Assembly (NCBI GenBank): GCA_017461725.1
Contig: JAFTXG010000026.1
Coordinates: forward strand, 1-64,000
Direction of reading: 5' to 3'
DNA: 64,000 bases
Origin: Lachnospiraceae bacterium
Lineage (GTDB): Bacteria; Bacillota; Clostridia; Lachnospirales; Lachnospiraceae
Shown here: piece by piece, positions 9,559-18,473 of the stretch
Numbering within the stretch: position 1 is the stretch's first letter
Layout of the letters: each line of letters starts with the position of its first letter
The notes under the pieces: model-generated
What the model was told of the DNA's origin: nothing
Database searches by the model: none
Seen by the model: only the letters and a program-made list of their open reading frames with translations
Made by a program: the position numbers and the translations under genes

Positions 9559-9826
9559 CGCTTGTCGGGACTTATAACGCAAAAACACCCCTGTCCCCAC
9601 TTCTTATGCAGGGACAGGAGTGAAATATCTCCTGCGGTGCCACCCGGCTTGGCGCTCACGCGCCCTCTCTGCACGTACCATCATACGCTGACCTTGATAA
9701 CGAAGCTACACCCTCCGACGCACCTCCAAAGTCCATTCCCCCATCTCCACACGCCGCAATCCCACCGCCTGCAGCTCTCTGTACTGTTTCTGAATGAGGT
9801 ACTACCTCTTTTTCATCGGTTTGTTG
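9559..9826 (-). promoter_or_regulatory. T-box leader, tryptophan specifier
   Basis: This riboregulator reads tRNA-Trp charging. On the minus strand it carries the T-box core GGGTGGCACCGCAGG (about 9629-9643), whose TGGCACC pairs with the tRNA acceptor end. A terminator hairpin and T run follow (9581-9623), competing with an antiterminator. Upstream is a stem I-like segment beginning AGAGAGCTG, with the specifier-loop context GAA-TGG-ACTTTGGAG. The TGG at 9733-9735 is the tryptophan codon, which matches the downstream trpB2. The exact ends of stem I are approximate. Confidence 0.9.
9581..9623 (-). terminator. T-box terminator hairpin
   Basis: On the minus strand CTCCTGTCCC pairs with GGGACAGGGG, followed by TGTTTTTG. 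It overlaps the antiterminator half of the T-box core, the usual switch geometry: it is predicted to form when tRNA-Trp is charged and to stop transcription before trpB2. Confidence 0.88.
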
Positions 9827-9831
9827 GTATA

Positions 9832-9860
9832 GTTATACCGCAATATTTCTCCGTTGTCAA
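9832..9860 (-). promoter_or_regulatory. Promoter of the T-box/trpB2 unit
   Basis: On the minus strand TTGACA (9855-9860), a 17-bp spacer and TATAAC (9832-9837) lie directly before the predicted T-box leader. This places the transcript start near 9825. Confidence 0.8.
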
Positions 9861-9942
9861 CGGTTTTTCGCCGGGAAATTTATCGTCTTTTGGCGTTTTG
9901 CCGAATTTTTTCCGCCAGATCGGAATATTTTGGCAAGGCAGC

Positions 9943-10839
9943 CTACCGATACACCCTTCCGGTGGTAAAACCACGGCCTCGCACCTCGGTGACCTGGCCG
10001 ATAATGATGAATGCCTCGGGATCGATCTCCTTGACCTTCTCATTGACCTTAAACACCTCGCGCTTGGACACCACCGTCACCACCTCCATGGTCTGTCGGC
10101 GAAGATAGCCGCCCTCTGCGCTGACCAGGGTAGAGCCCCGATCCAGCTCATGGGTAATCCACTGATTGATCTCCTCATATTTCTCGCTGATGATACTGAT
10201 CTGCACCTGGCGCTTTCCGACCACCAGCATCTGCTCAAGCACCAGATTGTACGTGATGACCAGCAGGATACCGTACATGATCTGTTCACTGTCGTAGAAG
10301 ATTGCCCGTCCGATCAGAATGCTCATATCAAACACCGTCAGCAGCGCGGAAACCGCAATGCCGGTATATTTATTGATAACCAGCGGCGGGATATCCATCC
10401 CTCCGGTGGACGCGCCCTCCCGGATAACCATACCCAGCCCCACGCCGATCATCACACCGGCAAAGATGGTGGACAGCAGTATATCACTGCTCAAAATACC
10501 GACCTCCGCCGCAATCATCTGCCACACCTGCAGAATCGCCGGGTAAAAGAAGGTGCTGACCAGTGTGGTCGCCGCAAACCCCCATCCCAGGATCCACAGT
10601 CCCAAAAGGAACGTCGCCACATTGAACACTGCTACAAACAGGGTGACCGGCACATCAAAAAACCGCTGAACAATCAGCGCCAGACCGGTGGTCCCACCGG
10701 TCAGCATATCATAGGGAATGACAAAAAATGCCACGCCAGCACTGTAGATCGCATTACCCAGCAAAATCAATGCCAGTTTCCTCGCCTTAGCCTTCCAATT
10801 GACTCCTTCGAGTCTCTCCATCAATCGTCCTCTGTCCAT
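9943..10839 (-). CDS. YitT-family membrane protein (DUF161 + DUF2179)
   Basis: This is a polytopic inner-membrane protein of the YitT family, whose transport or sensing role is not established. The start chosen gives MDRGRLMERLEG (298 residues); a longer frame adds Arg-rich residues upstream of the GGAG site. Residues about 25-185 hold five or six hydrophobic segments with IPYDMLTGGTTGLA and GASTGGMDIPP, typical of the DUF161 part. The C-terminal third is the soluble DUF2179 domain, with the RGSTLVSAEGGY and VITVVSKRE-like blocks. It has its own promoter and a 306-bp upstream gap. Confidence 0.88.
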   Translation of the reverse strand: MDRGRLMERLEGVNWKAKARKLALILLGNAIYSAGVAFFVIPYDMLTGGTTGLALIVQRFFDVPVTLFVAVFNVATFLLGLWILGWGFAATTLVSTFFYPAILQVWQMIAAEVGILSSDILLSTIFAGVMIGVGLGMVIREGASTGGMDIPPLVINKYTGIAVSALLTVFDMSILIGRAIFYDSEQIMYGILLVITYNLVLEQMLVVGKRQVQISIISEKYEEINQWITHELDRGSTLVSAEGGYLRRQTMEVVTVVSKREVFKVNEKVKEIDPEAFIIIGQVTEVRGRGFTTGRVYR

Positions 10840-11056
10840 CGCTCTCCGTCTCCTCTTACTTTCTGCTACCACTTTACAACAAAAAAGCAGCGGCCTGCAG
10901 GCCGCCACCGTTTAATTTACACGAATGCAATATTCTGATGTATAGGATACCCACGATAAAACGGTAAATTCGCCACTGGGTACCGATCGAATATGCTGAC
11001 ACATCTGTCTTTCTCTCCAGCTTGTCACACACCTGAACCGTGTGTTTTCTCGACCT

Positions 11057-11085
11057 ATGATATCACAATTCGACCGTTATTTCAA
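11057..11085 (-). promoter_or_regulatory. Probable promoter of the YitT-family gene
   Basis: On the minus strand TTGAAA (11080-11085) and TATCAT (11057-11062) are separated by 17 bp. The remainder of the 10840-11145 gap shows a weak CACAC/GTGTG hairpin and no gene. Confidence 0.55.
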
Positions 11086-11145
11086 GCGTACTGATCTGAT
11101 CTTATGAAAAATCATGGCGATGCAGTCAAGTCCACCGTCACCGTT

Positions 11146-11772
11146 TTAAAGTCTTGCCCTGAGAAAACCGGCAACCGCTCTTCCCAGCTGTGCAAATCCT
11201 TCCGGGGTCAGATGGGCGTAATCTGCAAACATTTCCTCTCCATATCCGGCTGTGATTGCAAAGATGTCATTGATCTCTACACCGTATTCCTTCGCCGCCC
11301 GAACTGCAATCTTATTGTACGCAGCCAGCTCCGCGTTCGTCCGTGGATTCACACCGATGGAGCCGTTGGGATTCATGACCGATGAGGTGGCAAACACGAT
11401 TTTCGCCGTCGGATAAAACCCTCTCAGCTGTCGGATGATCAGCCGGATCATGCGGCCATACTCCTCCGGGGAGGTCAATGATTCCTCATCCCCGTTCCAG
11501 TGGGCCACATCCCAATGTCCGCAGTTGAACTGAATCAGATCCATCCTTTCCGGGAACTCAGCCGCCCAGGCCTTCAGTTTCGACACAATGTACTGGGAAT
11601 TCCGGCAGTTTTCCTCCGGGTAAAACACATTTGCCACGTCCGCCAGCTCCGCCTTCACCGTGGCGCAATATCCTCTGCGCATCGAATCACCGATCAGAAG
11701 AACATTTTTCTTCGAGGTATCATAATCATTTTTCGCCGTCAGTTGCCCACCGCCATCTTCCAGATATGCCAT
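11146..11772 (-). CDS. SGNH/GDSL-family hydrolase
   Basis: This is a predicted serine esterase of the SGNH fold. The start giving MAYLEDGGGQ follows AAAGGAGA by 7 bp and yields 208 residues. Block I is LIGDSMRRGYC with the nucleophile serine, block III-like residues fall at FNCGHWDV, and the block V Asp/His pair is DYAHLTPEG near the C-terminus. There is no signal peptide, so it acts in the cytoplasm. It is the last gene of the LacI-headed run, 61 bp after the ribulokinase. The substrate is unknown; removal of acyl groups from an imported sugar is an inference. Confidence 0.85.
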   Translation of the reverse strand: MAYLEDGGGQLTAKNDYDTSKKNVLLIGDSMRRGYCATVKAELADVANVFYPEENCRNSQYIVSKLKAWAAEFPERMDLIQFNCGHWDVAHWNGDEESLTSPEEYGRMIRLIIRQLRGFYPTAKIVFATSSVMNPNGSIGVNPRTNAELAAYNKIAVRAAKEYGVEINDIFAITAGYGEEMFADYAHLTPEGFAQLGRAVAGFLRARL

Positions 11773-11833
11773 CGCCCTCTCCTTTCCGACATACAACCTT
11801 GCCCAATCCGTTCCTGCCCGATCCATTTCCGGA

Positions 11834-13522
11834 TCAGCCGGTTCTTTGAATATCTCTCAGCCGCTTCATCACATCGTTTCCACCACAGCCGAAATAATCA
11901 TGCAGCTGCTCAAATTCCTCATAGAGTTTCTGATAAACCGCAGCATTTTCCGTGATCGGATCATAGCCGTAAGGCTCCAGCTCCGACATCCGGTCGATCG
12001 CCTCTGTGATAGTACTGTAGCTGCCCTTCTCCTCACCGGCTGCTGCCGCCGCAAACATGGCCGCGCCCAATGCCGCCGCCTGCGTAGACTTGCAGATGCT
12101 GATATGACAATTCAGCACATCCGCGTATATCTGCATCAAGAGCGGATTTTTCTTGACAATGCCGCCCACCGCATGAATGCCCTTCACCGCGATGCCTGCC
12201 CGCTCATAGGAGTCCCTGATTCGGCGGGTGCCAAAGGCCACGCTCTCCAGCAGCGCCCGATAGATCTCCTCCGGCTTCGTCTGCAGGGTCATGCCCAGCA
12301 TCACGCAGGAAAGATTCGAATCCGCCAACACAGACCGATTTCCGCTGAGCCAGTCCAATGCCAGCAGGCCGCTCTCGCCCGGTTTCAACCCGGCCGCCCG
12401 CTCACTCAGCAGCTCCTGAACCGTAATTCCTCTATCTTCCGCCTCCAGAAGCAGTCGCTCCGGAAGCATATTCTTCACAAACCAGGCAAACCCGTCGCCC
12501 ACCGCAGACTGACCCGACGCATAGCCGTAAAATCCCGGCAGATCTCCGTTCTCAGTCATACCGGTAGTTCCCTGCACCGCATGAGCCTCTTCGTGGGCGA
12601 GAATGAATCCTCCGGAGGTTCCCAGAGTCAACATCACCACGCCGGGCTCACTGATCCCGGCTCCAAGGAGCGCCGCATGGCCGTCATAGTGGGCCACCGC
12701 CACCGGTGTGCCGGGCAGAAGTCCAAACTTTTCTGCCATCTCCGGGCACAATCCACCGGCCCTCTCGCCGATCATCCGCAATTCTCCGCGCAGCTTGGTG
12801 GTGGCATAGTCTTTCAGGCGCGGATCAATCCGGCAATAAAAATCATTGTCCGGGTAACCCTTCTCTTCCTGCCAGAATGCCTTAAATCCGGCCATCGCCT
12901 GGCTGCGAACCAGGTCTCCGGTCAGTTTCATGGTCACCCAGTCTCCCGCCTCCATGATCAGATCAGCCGCGTCATAGACATCAGGTGCCTCGCGCACCAC
13001 CTGAAGGATCTTCACCATCATCCCTTCGTCGGAGAGTGTCCCGCCATGTCTGCGCAGCATGCCCGGGTCACAGGCCTCCAGGGCAGCCTGCACCTCGCCG
13101 CGGTAGGGAGCAGCGCCGTGGTGCTTCCAATGAATCACCCAGGAAAGCGGCTCCGCCTCAAACTCCGGCAGAAAACACAACGGTGTTCCTTCCTTATCTA
13201 ATGTAACCAGCGTACAGCCGGTAAAATCCACCGCCATGCCGATGATCTTCGCCGGATCAATGCCGCTGTTTTTCACCGCCTCCGGCACAACATAATCCAG
13301 CACCTCCAGATAATCCCCGGGATGCTGGAACGCCCAGCCTCTGGGGATAGGGGTGCCGCAGGGCAGCACACTGTCCATGACGGCATGAGGGTAGTCCATG
13401 ACCGCCTCACTGACCACGCTGCCATTTCCGATATCCACAAGGATCGCTCTGCCGGATAACGTACCAAAGTCCAATCCCAATGTATATAAGTCTTTTTCTG
13501 TTTTTTCCCCCGGGTTACTCAT
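11834..13522 (-). CDS. araB: Ribulokinase-like FGGY carbohydrate kinase
   Basis: FGGY kinases phosphorylate sugars and polyols; the AraB branch makes L-ribulose 5-phosphate. The start giving MSNPGEKTEKDL lies after GGAAGGGG and yields 562 residues, the usual AraB length. The N-terminal ATP-binding motif is GLDFGTLSGR at residues 16-25. Other AraB features are the DFTGCT and LPEFEAEPLSWVIHWKHH region, HYDGHAALLGAG and AVGGIVKKNPLLMQIYADVL. There is no araA or araD in the window, so the true substrate may be another ketose. It lies downstream of the FAD oxidoreductases in the LacI-headed run. Confidence 0.88.
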   Translation of the reverse strand: MSNPGEKTEKDLYTLGLDFGTLSGRAILVDIGNGSVVSEAVMDYPHAVMDSVLPCGTPIPRGWAFQHPGDYLEVLDYVVPEAVKNSGIDPAKIIGMAVDFTGCTLVTLDKEGTPLCFLPEFEAEPLSWVIHWKHHGAAPYRGEVQAALEACDPGMLRRHGGTLSDEGMMVKILQVVREAPDVYDAADLIMEAGDWVTMKLTGDLVRSQAMAGFKAFWQEEKGYPDNDFYCRIDPRLKDYATTKLRGELRMIGERAGGLCPEMAEKFGLLPGTPVAVAHYDGHAALLGAGISEPGVVMLTLGTSGGFILAHEEAHAVQGTTGMTENGDLPGFYGYASGQSAVGDGFAWFVKNMLPERLLLEAEDRGITVQELLSERAAGLKPGESGLLALDWLSGNRSVLADSNLSCVMLGMTLQTKPEEIYRALLESVAFGTRRIRDSYERAGIAVKGIHAVGGIVKKNPLLMQIYADVLNCHISICKSTQAAALGAAMFAAAAAGEEKGSYSTITEAIDRMSELEPYGYDPITENAAVYQKLYEEFEQLHDYFGCGGNDVMKRLRDIQRTG

Positions 13523-13694
13523 CTCGTCGTCCCCTTCCTTGCTCGCCATCGGCATTCTCCTGCATTTCCGCCCACTGAACCCCGAATCTGCATTGTTCAA
13601 TCCGGATTTTCGTACATTATACATCATTTCTCACCGTTTGAACAGCTTGCAGCAAAATATTCTGACGCTTAAACAGCCCAGATATCCAACCGGC

Positions 13695-14606
13695 TCATAC
13701 AATGATCTCGAAAATACTGCCATCCGAGGTGTTACAGAGCAGCCTTCCTTCATAGAAATCACAGCACTCGATTTCTTCCTCCCGGAATGCCCGGTCAAGA
13801 TTTCCGATCTGCGCACATAGATTTCTCTTCTCCAGATCAAAAACCAGTATCGTCACCGGATATTCCCGCCTCGGCAGACCAAAGGTATAGTAGATCTTTC
13901 CATCGGCAATCGTTCCGCCCTGGGTGAACATCACATCCGATTCGGCGCTGAACTGATCCAGAATATCCGCCGCCGACAACTGCACCCAGTTCCCCTCATC
14001 GATCTCTGGCAGCCGAAATCTGGTGATCATGTAGGCATTATGCTCCCCTTCCGGAACGCAGCCATACTTGGTTCGATATCGCGCAGAAAGCATATAGAGA
14101 GACCTTGTCCGACAATCAATCAAAAACGCCGGACACCCCCAGCCTGGACGCTTGTATCTGTAGTCTTCCTCTCCGCCCGAACGGTAGGAAATCACCTGAA
14201 CGGTCTCAGCGGTATAAGTTTCTATCCCCTGCCCGTCCACCGTGCGGACAATATTCTCCACCGCACAGCGATAGTAAAATCCGTCCTCATCCTCACCGGT
14301 TCCGGTTCCGATGACCACATACAACAGCGGAATCGGATTGCCCTGATAGTGAATATCGCTGAACATACAGGAATTGGCATGATTCAGATAGTCTCTCGTG
14401 GGCGTTCCGGCGTTATAGGAACCCAAAGGAAACTGCGCCAGCGGTTCCTTTTTCCGCGATTTCAGATCGTATACCGCACAGACACCGGTATCATACAAAA
14501 TATACGCTCTGTCTTCCCATATCGCCATCCCCTGAGCGGAGGGCAATATTTTCTCAAACTCCATATACAGACAGCTGCTCTTTCCATCCAGATACACATT
14601 ACACAT
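13695..14606 (-). CDS. Predicted beta-propeller protein, paralogue of the 46.5 kb gene
   Basis: I do not recognise a named family. This 303-residue soluble protein has no signal peptide. Its repeating pattern, with QGMAIWEDRAYILYD-like blades (small residue, hydrophobic strand, turn), suggests a beta-propeller. It is clearly related to the product at 46514-47704: both have YxNHxNxxMF, PLLYVxIG, CAVExI, HNAYxITxFxLPE and TQGGTxxxGxIYYxFG in the same order. Both copies lie near FAD oxidoreductases and SGNH hydrolases. A role as sugar-binding or lyase-like partner is an inference. The ribosome-binding site (GGAG, 12 bp) is poor. Confidence 0.7.
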   Translation of the reverse strand: MCNVYLDGKSSCLYMEFEKILPSAQGMAIWEDRAYILYDTGVCAVYDLKSRKKEPLAQFPLGSYNAGTPTRDYLNHANSCMFSDIHYQGNPIPLLYVVIGTGTGEDEDGFYYRCAVENIVRTVDGQGIETYTAETVQVISYRSGGEEDYRYKRPGWGCPAFLIDCRTRSLYMLSARYRTKYGCVPEGEHNAYMITRFRLPEIDEGNWVQLSAADILDQFSAESDVMFTQGGTIADGKIYYTFGLPRREYPVTILVFDLEKRNLCAQIGNLDRAFREEEIECCDFYEGRLLCNTSDGSIFEIIV

Positions 14607-14707
14607 AAACGGTTATTCATCTCCACTAATTTAAATATGGCGGCAAAGCAGTCACTTCTTTACCGCCAACCATATTATTTTTGCAGGCGATCACCTTCGC
14701 CATCCGT

Positions 14708-16453
14708 TCACTTCACATCGCAGGAAAACAGCTTCACGCCGTCCCCGCCCCATCCGCTCAGATTCTCCAGAACCACCTTCACGGTGTCTGCCTTCAGCAT
14801 AAGCTTCAGGATCACCCGATGATTTTCTCTGATTTCAGAGACAGACTCGCTTCCGTCCGCCGCGATCTGTACCAGACGGCAGGATCTCATCAGGTGCTTC
14901 GGCATGGACACTCCCCGATCATCCAATTCGAGATGGCTGCGCATGGCATACTTCTGATACCGGCTTCGGTTGGAAATGCTCTCCCTGGAAAAGTCCGGAT
15001 CAAGGACAAGCCGCAAACATTTTCCCTCCGCCAAAAGCTGTACCGCCAGGTCTTCGCCCTCAGCGACTGTAACCGTATTAGCTACGCCATCATGAGGACG
15101 CTCCCAGCCGTTGGTCAATATGCCTGCTTCCTCCGCGGATAATCCGGGGAACTCCACTCCGGCGCAGTCTCTCCTGAGTCCCGGAATGAAGCAGCCGTCC
15201 TCCAGCAGAATGTCCTGCAATTCCTTAATATGTTCTGCCGCCACCTCCGCGGGCATACAGCCGTATTTCACTGCGATCGCCGCGCCGGTTCCTGCAGCCT
15301 GTCCGATCACCGAGCAGGTTGCCATGACGCGGGTGGAGCTCATGGCCATGTGGGTGGCACTGATATTCCTACCGGCAAACATCAGATTTGAGACATTCTT
15401 TGAATACAGGCTGCGGAAGGGAATCTCGTAGGGTACCTTGGGGGTAATGTGATGGGAGGAATAGCCCATATATCTGAGGCCTTTGGGACTGTGGTTATCC
15501 ATGGTCCAGCCGCCGAAGGCCACCGTATCGTCGAAGTGATGTCCCTCCTCCAGATCACGCTGATTCAGGATATATGCTCCCTCATAGCGGCGGCTCTCCC
15601 GCTTTCCGGGCAGGAAACCGATCCACTCCAGCTCCCAGTTCTCCATTCCATGGTCGCCGTGATTCTTCAGATGGTCCCACACACCGTAGGCCACCCTGAT
15701 CAACTCCTCATTGATCTCCTGGGCATCCCGGATCGTATCCTGCTCTCCGCCCAGCTCCAGCCACCAGAAGTTGGTGGTCTTGATATCATGATTTTTCAGA
15801 TACATGCTCTCATCGTCCGGATACACATAGGCCCACTCCGGCGCAATAAATGTACAGGGATGGTCCGTCTCTCTGGCCTGGATCAGCACAGAAGAGCCCA
15901 TGGTACAGCGGTCTGCGCTCTCCGCCGCCCCATACTCATCAAACTCCTCCCGTCCCTCACGTCCTACCCGGTAGGCCGCGCCGGAAAGGTCTGCCAGAAT
16001 ACTGTCGCCGGAGCAGTCCATAAAAATGGATGCCCTCACCTCATGGAAGGTGTAGGAATTCAGCTGCCAGCCGGTAACGCTACTGATCCGGTCACCGTCC
16101 ATCTCACAGCTCAGACAGGAACAGTTGAGAAGCAATTCAATGTTCTCCTCCTGGGTCACCATCTGGTACAACACCGAATCCCACACTGAGTAATTCATGG
16201 TGGGATTGCGGTAAATATTCTCCATCTCAATCTCCTGCAGGATGCCGGTCTCCCGGTTCTCCTTGCCGGCTGCACCTCTGATCCACATGCGGATCTCACT
16301 GGACGCGTTTCCGCCGAGAACGGGGCGGTCATGCATCAGCAGGACTTTGGCTCCGTTTCTCGCCGCCGCGATGGAGGCAATCAGACCGGCCATACCGCCG
16401 CCGATCACACAGACATCTGCCTTGTGCACACTCTTATATTCACTGATTTTCAT
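14708..16453 (-). CDS. FAD-dependent oxidoreductase, PF12831 type, with C-terminal extension
   Basis: This is a flavoprotein of the FAD_oxidored (PF12831) type, whose substrates are mostly unknown. Of 581 residues, the dinucleotide-binding motif VCVIGGGMAGL is at about 14-24, followed by an RPVLGGNASSE segment. FMDCSGDS lies in the middle, and the FAD-closing AGRNISATHMAMSSTRVMATCSVIGQAAG block is near 390-420. About 130 extra residues form a probable beta-rich C-terminal domain absent from the two shorter neighbours. AAAGGGAG precedes the ATG. It has no signal peptide. It is the third FAD gene of the LacI-headed run. Confidence 0.87.
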   Translation of the reverse strand: MKISEYKSVHKADVCVIGGGMAGLIASIAAARNGAKVLLMHDRPVLGGNASSEIRMWIRGAAGKENRETGILQEIEMENIYRNPTMNYSVWDSVLYQMVTQEENIELLLNCSCLSCEMDGDRISSVTGWQLNSYTFHEVRASIFMDCSGDSILADLSGAAYRVGREGREEFDEYGAAESADRCTMGSSVLIQARETDHPCTFIAPEWAYVYPDDESMYLKNHDIKTTNFWWLELGGEQDTIRDAQEINEELIRVAYGVWDHLKNHGDHGMENWELEWIGFLPGKRESRRYEGAYILNQRDLEEGHHFDDTVAFGGWTMDNHSPKGLRYMGYSSHHITPKVPYEIPFRSLYSKNVSNLMFAGRNISATHMAMSSTRVMATCSVIGQAAGTGAAIAVKYGCMPAEVAAEHIKELQDILLEDGCFIPGLRRDCAGVEFPGLSAEEAGILTNGWERPHDGVANTVTVAEGEDLAVQLLAEGKCLRLVLDPDFSRESISNRSRYQKYAMRSHLELDDRGVSMPKHLMRSCRLVQIAADGSESVSEIRENHRVILKLMLKADTVKVVLENLSGWGGDGVKLFSCDVK

Positions 16454-16496
16454 CGTAATCTCCCTTTATTCAGGCTGTTTTGCATTTTAAATCGGT

Positions 16497-16978
16497 CTAA
16501 ATCTCATCCGCAAAAATCTCAGCCACTTTCTCTGCCACTGCCTTGCCCAGGGCAATATGTCCCTCGGGCAGCATATGTACACCATCCCCCGGACTTGGCT
16601 CTGCATAAAGAGCCGCATTCAGAAAATAGCAGCCGTACTCGTCGGCAATCTCTTTGTAAACCGTGGGGAACAACCGGCTCAGATAAGTCGCCCACTCTCC
16701 GAAAAACCGGGGATAGACGCTTGTCCGTCCGCTTGGATCAGAGGGCCACACCTCGATCGGTGCCATCACCAGAATCTTCGCTGTCTCAAAGCCTCTCCCG
16801 CAGTTTGGATGGTTCTGAACCAATTGAATCAGTCTCCGAATGCCATTTCCCAATTCTTCCTCTTTCAGCGGTTCAGCCAGATGAAGATCGTTGGTCCCCA
16901 GCATCAGAATCACCAGATCCAACGGGCGATGCGTTTGCAGACAGGGAAGCAGATATGCCTCACCGTTTGCATCAAATA
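16497..16978 (-). pseudogene. 5'-truncated SGNH-family arylesterase remnant
   Basis: The reading frame matches the C-terminal two thirds of a common bacterial SGNH arylesterase: YLLPCLQTHRPLDLVILMLGTND (block III), RFFGEWATYLS, and GDGVHMLPEGH with the catalytic Asp/His. The N-terminal block with the nucleophile GDS serine is missing. The sequence where it should be is the end of the preceding FAD oxidoreductase, 12 bp away. No good ribosome-binding site precedes a usable start. Loss of about 60-70 codons by deletion is the simplest reading, so the product cannot be a working esterase. Confidence 0.75.
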
Positions 16979-16989
16979 AGATGATCAAC

Positions 16990-18378
16990 TTATCCCAGGA
17001 AGCTTCCCTCTTTAACCATCTGCTCACGCAGTTCGTCGGTGTTTACCTCACGCACCAGGCAGTTATTCTTCACCGCCATGGCAGCCGCCACGCCTGCCGC
17101 ATGGCCCAGCTCCATACAGGGAGGCATCACGCGGATCGCACCTGCCGCCTCGGAGGTCGCGGACACACACCGTCCTGCCACCAGAAGCTGATCCACCTTC
17201 TGCGGCACCAGACAGCGGTAGGACACGCCGTACCAGTCGCCGTTCTCCACCGCCACATACTCATTGCTCATGGGGCCGAAGCGTCCGTGAACATCGATAG
17301 AATTTGACGCCAGAAGGATCGCATCCTCCGGTTCACGCCCCTGCAGAACATCGTCGGTGGTCAGCTGATACTCGCCCCTGATGTGGCGGGTCTCGCGGAT
17401 ACCGATGGTCGGTGCGCTGGAGAGCAGAATCGCGTTTTCACAGCCGGGCACGTACTTTTTCAGGAAAGCGTAGATCTCCTTCACCTGCTGACGGCCCACC
17501 ATCTCCGCCTCGGAAAGGCTCTCGCCGCTGGTTCCGTCGATGCCCATGATACGGGAAGTATTGATATTCCACTCGTCCTTCTTCACTCCCCGGAAAATAC
17601 CGATGGACACGCGGTTCAGAGTCCAATCACCGTTCTCACGTGCCTCGGACACTCTCCAGTGAAGGGAGCGATAGTTGACACCGTTTTTGCGGTAGAAATT
17701 ATCTTTATTTGCAATGATATCCGCCTCAAGCTTATCGGAGTCCACGTTTCCGATACGGAAGAACATGGTTGCGGGCTGGATTCGTCCGCTCTCCTCATCG
17801 CCCAGCTCACAGGGTACGCCTGCGCGGTAAGCCACATCCGCATCACCGGTACAGTCAATGACTGCCTTGGCCTTGATGGCCTCCAAACCGCTCTTTGAGT
17901 GAACGATTACTCCCTCGATGCGGTCACCGTCCATCATGGGTTCCACAAAGCTGGTGTGATAGAGCACCTTCACGCCCGCTTCAGTCAGCATCTCATCGAT
18001 CACCCGCTTTAACACCTCGGGGTCAAAGGGGGTACAGTGATCATGACCCACTATAATATAAGAAGTGAATCCACTGCCAGCGCGGACCTCCTCAGGATGG
18101 ATCGCGCCGTCCTGCTTTAAAAGCCGCTCCACCACTTCCTCAAACAGGCCGCGTATGATCATGTTCTTTCCGTCCTTGTCATAGGAGGTCATAAAGGGAC
18201 CAACCAGACCATAAGTGGCCATGCCGCCGCCACCGCCGTTTTTCTCAACCAACACGGTGCTTGCACCGTTTCTCGCCGCTGCCACCGCCGCGCAGAAGCC
18301 TGCAGGACCGCCGCCCACAACGGCCACATCACACGCTAATTTTACCGGAATTTCAAACTGTCTGTTGATTGTGTTCAT
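16990..18378 (-). CDS. FAD-dependent oxidoreductase, PF12831 type
   Basis: This 462-residue flavoprotein belongs to the FAD_oxidored group. The N-terminal motif VAVVGGGPAGFCAAV is at about 17-31, with the adenine-ribose acid in VLVEKNGGGGG. AVIDCTGDADVAYRAGV lies in the middle, IGIRETRHIRGEY near residue 330, and LLVAGRCVSATSEAAGAIRVMPPCMELGHAAG towards the C-terminus. AGGAG lies 5 bp before the ATG. It has no signal peptide. It lies 95 bp after the next FAD gene and is related to it, but less closely than that gene is to the 44.4 kb copy. The substrate is unknown. Confidence 0.88.
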   Translation of the reverse strand: MNTINRQFEIPVKLACDVAVVGGGPAGFCAAVAAARNGASTVLVEKNGGGGGMATYGLVGPFMTSYDKDGKNMIIRGLFEEVVERLLKQDGAIHPEEVRAGSGFTSYIIVGHDHCTPFDPEVLKRVIDEMLTEAGVKVLYHTSFVEPMMDGDRIEGVIVHSKSGLEAIKAKAVIDCTGDADVAYRAGVPCELGDEESGRIQPATMFFRIGNVDSDKLEADIIANKDNFYRKNGVNYRSLHWRVSEARENGDWTLNRVSIGIFRGVKKDEWNINTSRIMGIDGTSGESLSEAEMVGRQQVKEIYAFLKKYVPGCENAILLSSAPTIGIRETRHIRGEYQLTTDDVLQGREPEDAILLASNSIDVHGRFGPMSNEYVAVENGDWYGVSYRCLVPQKVDQLLVAGRCVSATSEAAGAIRVMPPCMELGHAAGVAAAMAVKNNCLVREVNTDELREQMVKEGSFLG

Positions 18379-18473
18379 CTTTTCTCCTCATTGCACGAAG
18401 TAATATCGTTCCTTAATATATGTATATTTTTTGTAATTCCCTATATTTTTCTGAGATCGGGCTTCACCCTGCC

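Noticed and set aside
9544-10938. 464-codon plus-strand frame across the T-box and YitT gene
   Set aside because: It covers a structured leader, a promoter and a real membrane-protein gene on the other strand; the translation is His/Gln-rich and meaningless.
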